Assembly: GCA_027486075.1 (NCBI GenBank)
Contig: JAIXPU010000082.1
Location: 1 to 15,509 of the forward strand
Length of the DNA: 15,509 bases
Reading direction: 5' to 3'
Source of the DNA: Streptomycetaceae bacterium
Lineage (GTDB): Bacteria > Actinomycetota > Actinomycetes > Nanopelagicales > Nanopelagicaceae
The stretch's first letter is position 1; each line of letters starts with the position of its first letter. Positions 15,454-15,509 of this stretch are shown here, piece after piece. The position numbers and the translations under genes were made by a program. Under the pieces are notes generated by a model. That model saw only the letters and a list, made by a program, of their open reading frames with translations, did not search any database and was not told the origin of the DNA.

Positions 15454-15509
15454 CTATCGACGAGGCTCGGAGATCAAAACCTTTTCAAGGGCTTCAAACT
15501 CTTCAATGC
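15454..15509 (-). CDS. mreB: Rod shape-determining protein MreB, last 17 residues
   Basis: The gene enters from the right edge. The frame reads IEEFEALEKVLISEPRR and then TAG at 15454-15456. Both the ...EPRR ending and the position directly before mreC fit the actin-like filament protein MreB. The sequence is too short for a domain-level check, so the call depends on context. The gap to the mreC GTG is 10 bases. Confidence 0.85.
   Translation of the reverse strand, partial: IEEFEALEKVLISEPRR

Noticed and set aside
1..15509. An undescribed system, defence island, mobile element or CRISPR array
   Set aside because: Every gene belongs to a well-known core family in a largely conserved order, the composition is even, and there are no direct-repeat arrays, transposase or integrase genes.

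Overview
This window looks like ordinary, densely packed core chromosome from a free-living actinobacterium. The gene order mreBCD-mrdA-rodA-rne/rng-rplU-rpmA-obgE-proB-proA, the PBP2 with an actinobacterial-type cysteine-bearing insert, the long charged N-terminal extension on RNase E/G and the use of GatCAB all fit Actinobacteria. The base composition is clearly below that of high-GC actinobacteria, intergenic gaps are very short, and an elongasome is present. Together these suggest a streamlined lineage such as the freshwater acI/Nanopelagicales group. That placement is an inference from gene order and composition, not a database result.

Layout, read left to right on the + strand: the 3' end of a DHA2-type MFS exporter (+, 1-324) meets gatB tail to tail with no base between the two stop codons. 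Everything else is on the - strand. In transcription order (right to left) it is: the last 17 codons of mreB, then mreC, mreD, mrdA (PBP2) and rodA, which form a tight elongasome operon with three-gene ATGA coupling; a 199-bp gap that holds a perfect hairpin in the leader of an RNase E/G gene; rne/rng; a promoter-like region carrying a palindrome; rplU and rpmA, closed by a strong intrinsic terminator; then obgE, proB, proA, gatC, gatA and gatB, mostly joined by 1- or 4-base overlaps.

Functionally the window combines cell elongation (MreBCD scaffold, PBP2 transpeptidase, RodA glycosyltransferase), RNA turnover (RNase E/G), 50S ribosome components and assembly (L21, L27, Obg GTPase), the first two steps of proline synthesis (ProB, ProA), and tRNA-dependent glutamine/asparagine formation (GatCAB). 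The last six genes may be one transcription unit that joins ribosome assembly, proline synthesis and tRNA amidation.

I found no mobile element, CRISPR array, tRNA, rRNA, phage gene or defence gene, and no credible undescribed system. The points worth a second look are regulatory: the rne leader hairpin, the palindrome inside the likely rplU promoter, a possible leaderless start for gatC, and the lineage-specific proA-gatC junction. There is also an 18-bp tandem duplication at the end of obgE. No stretch longer than 300 bases lacks a gene; the longest is 10486-10684.
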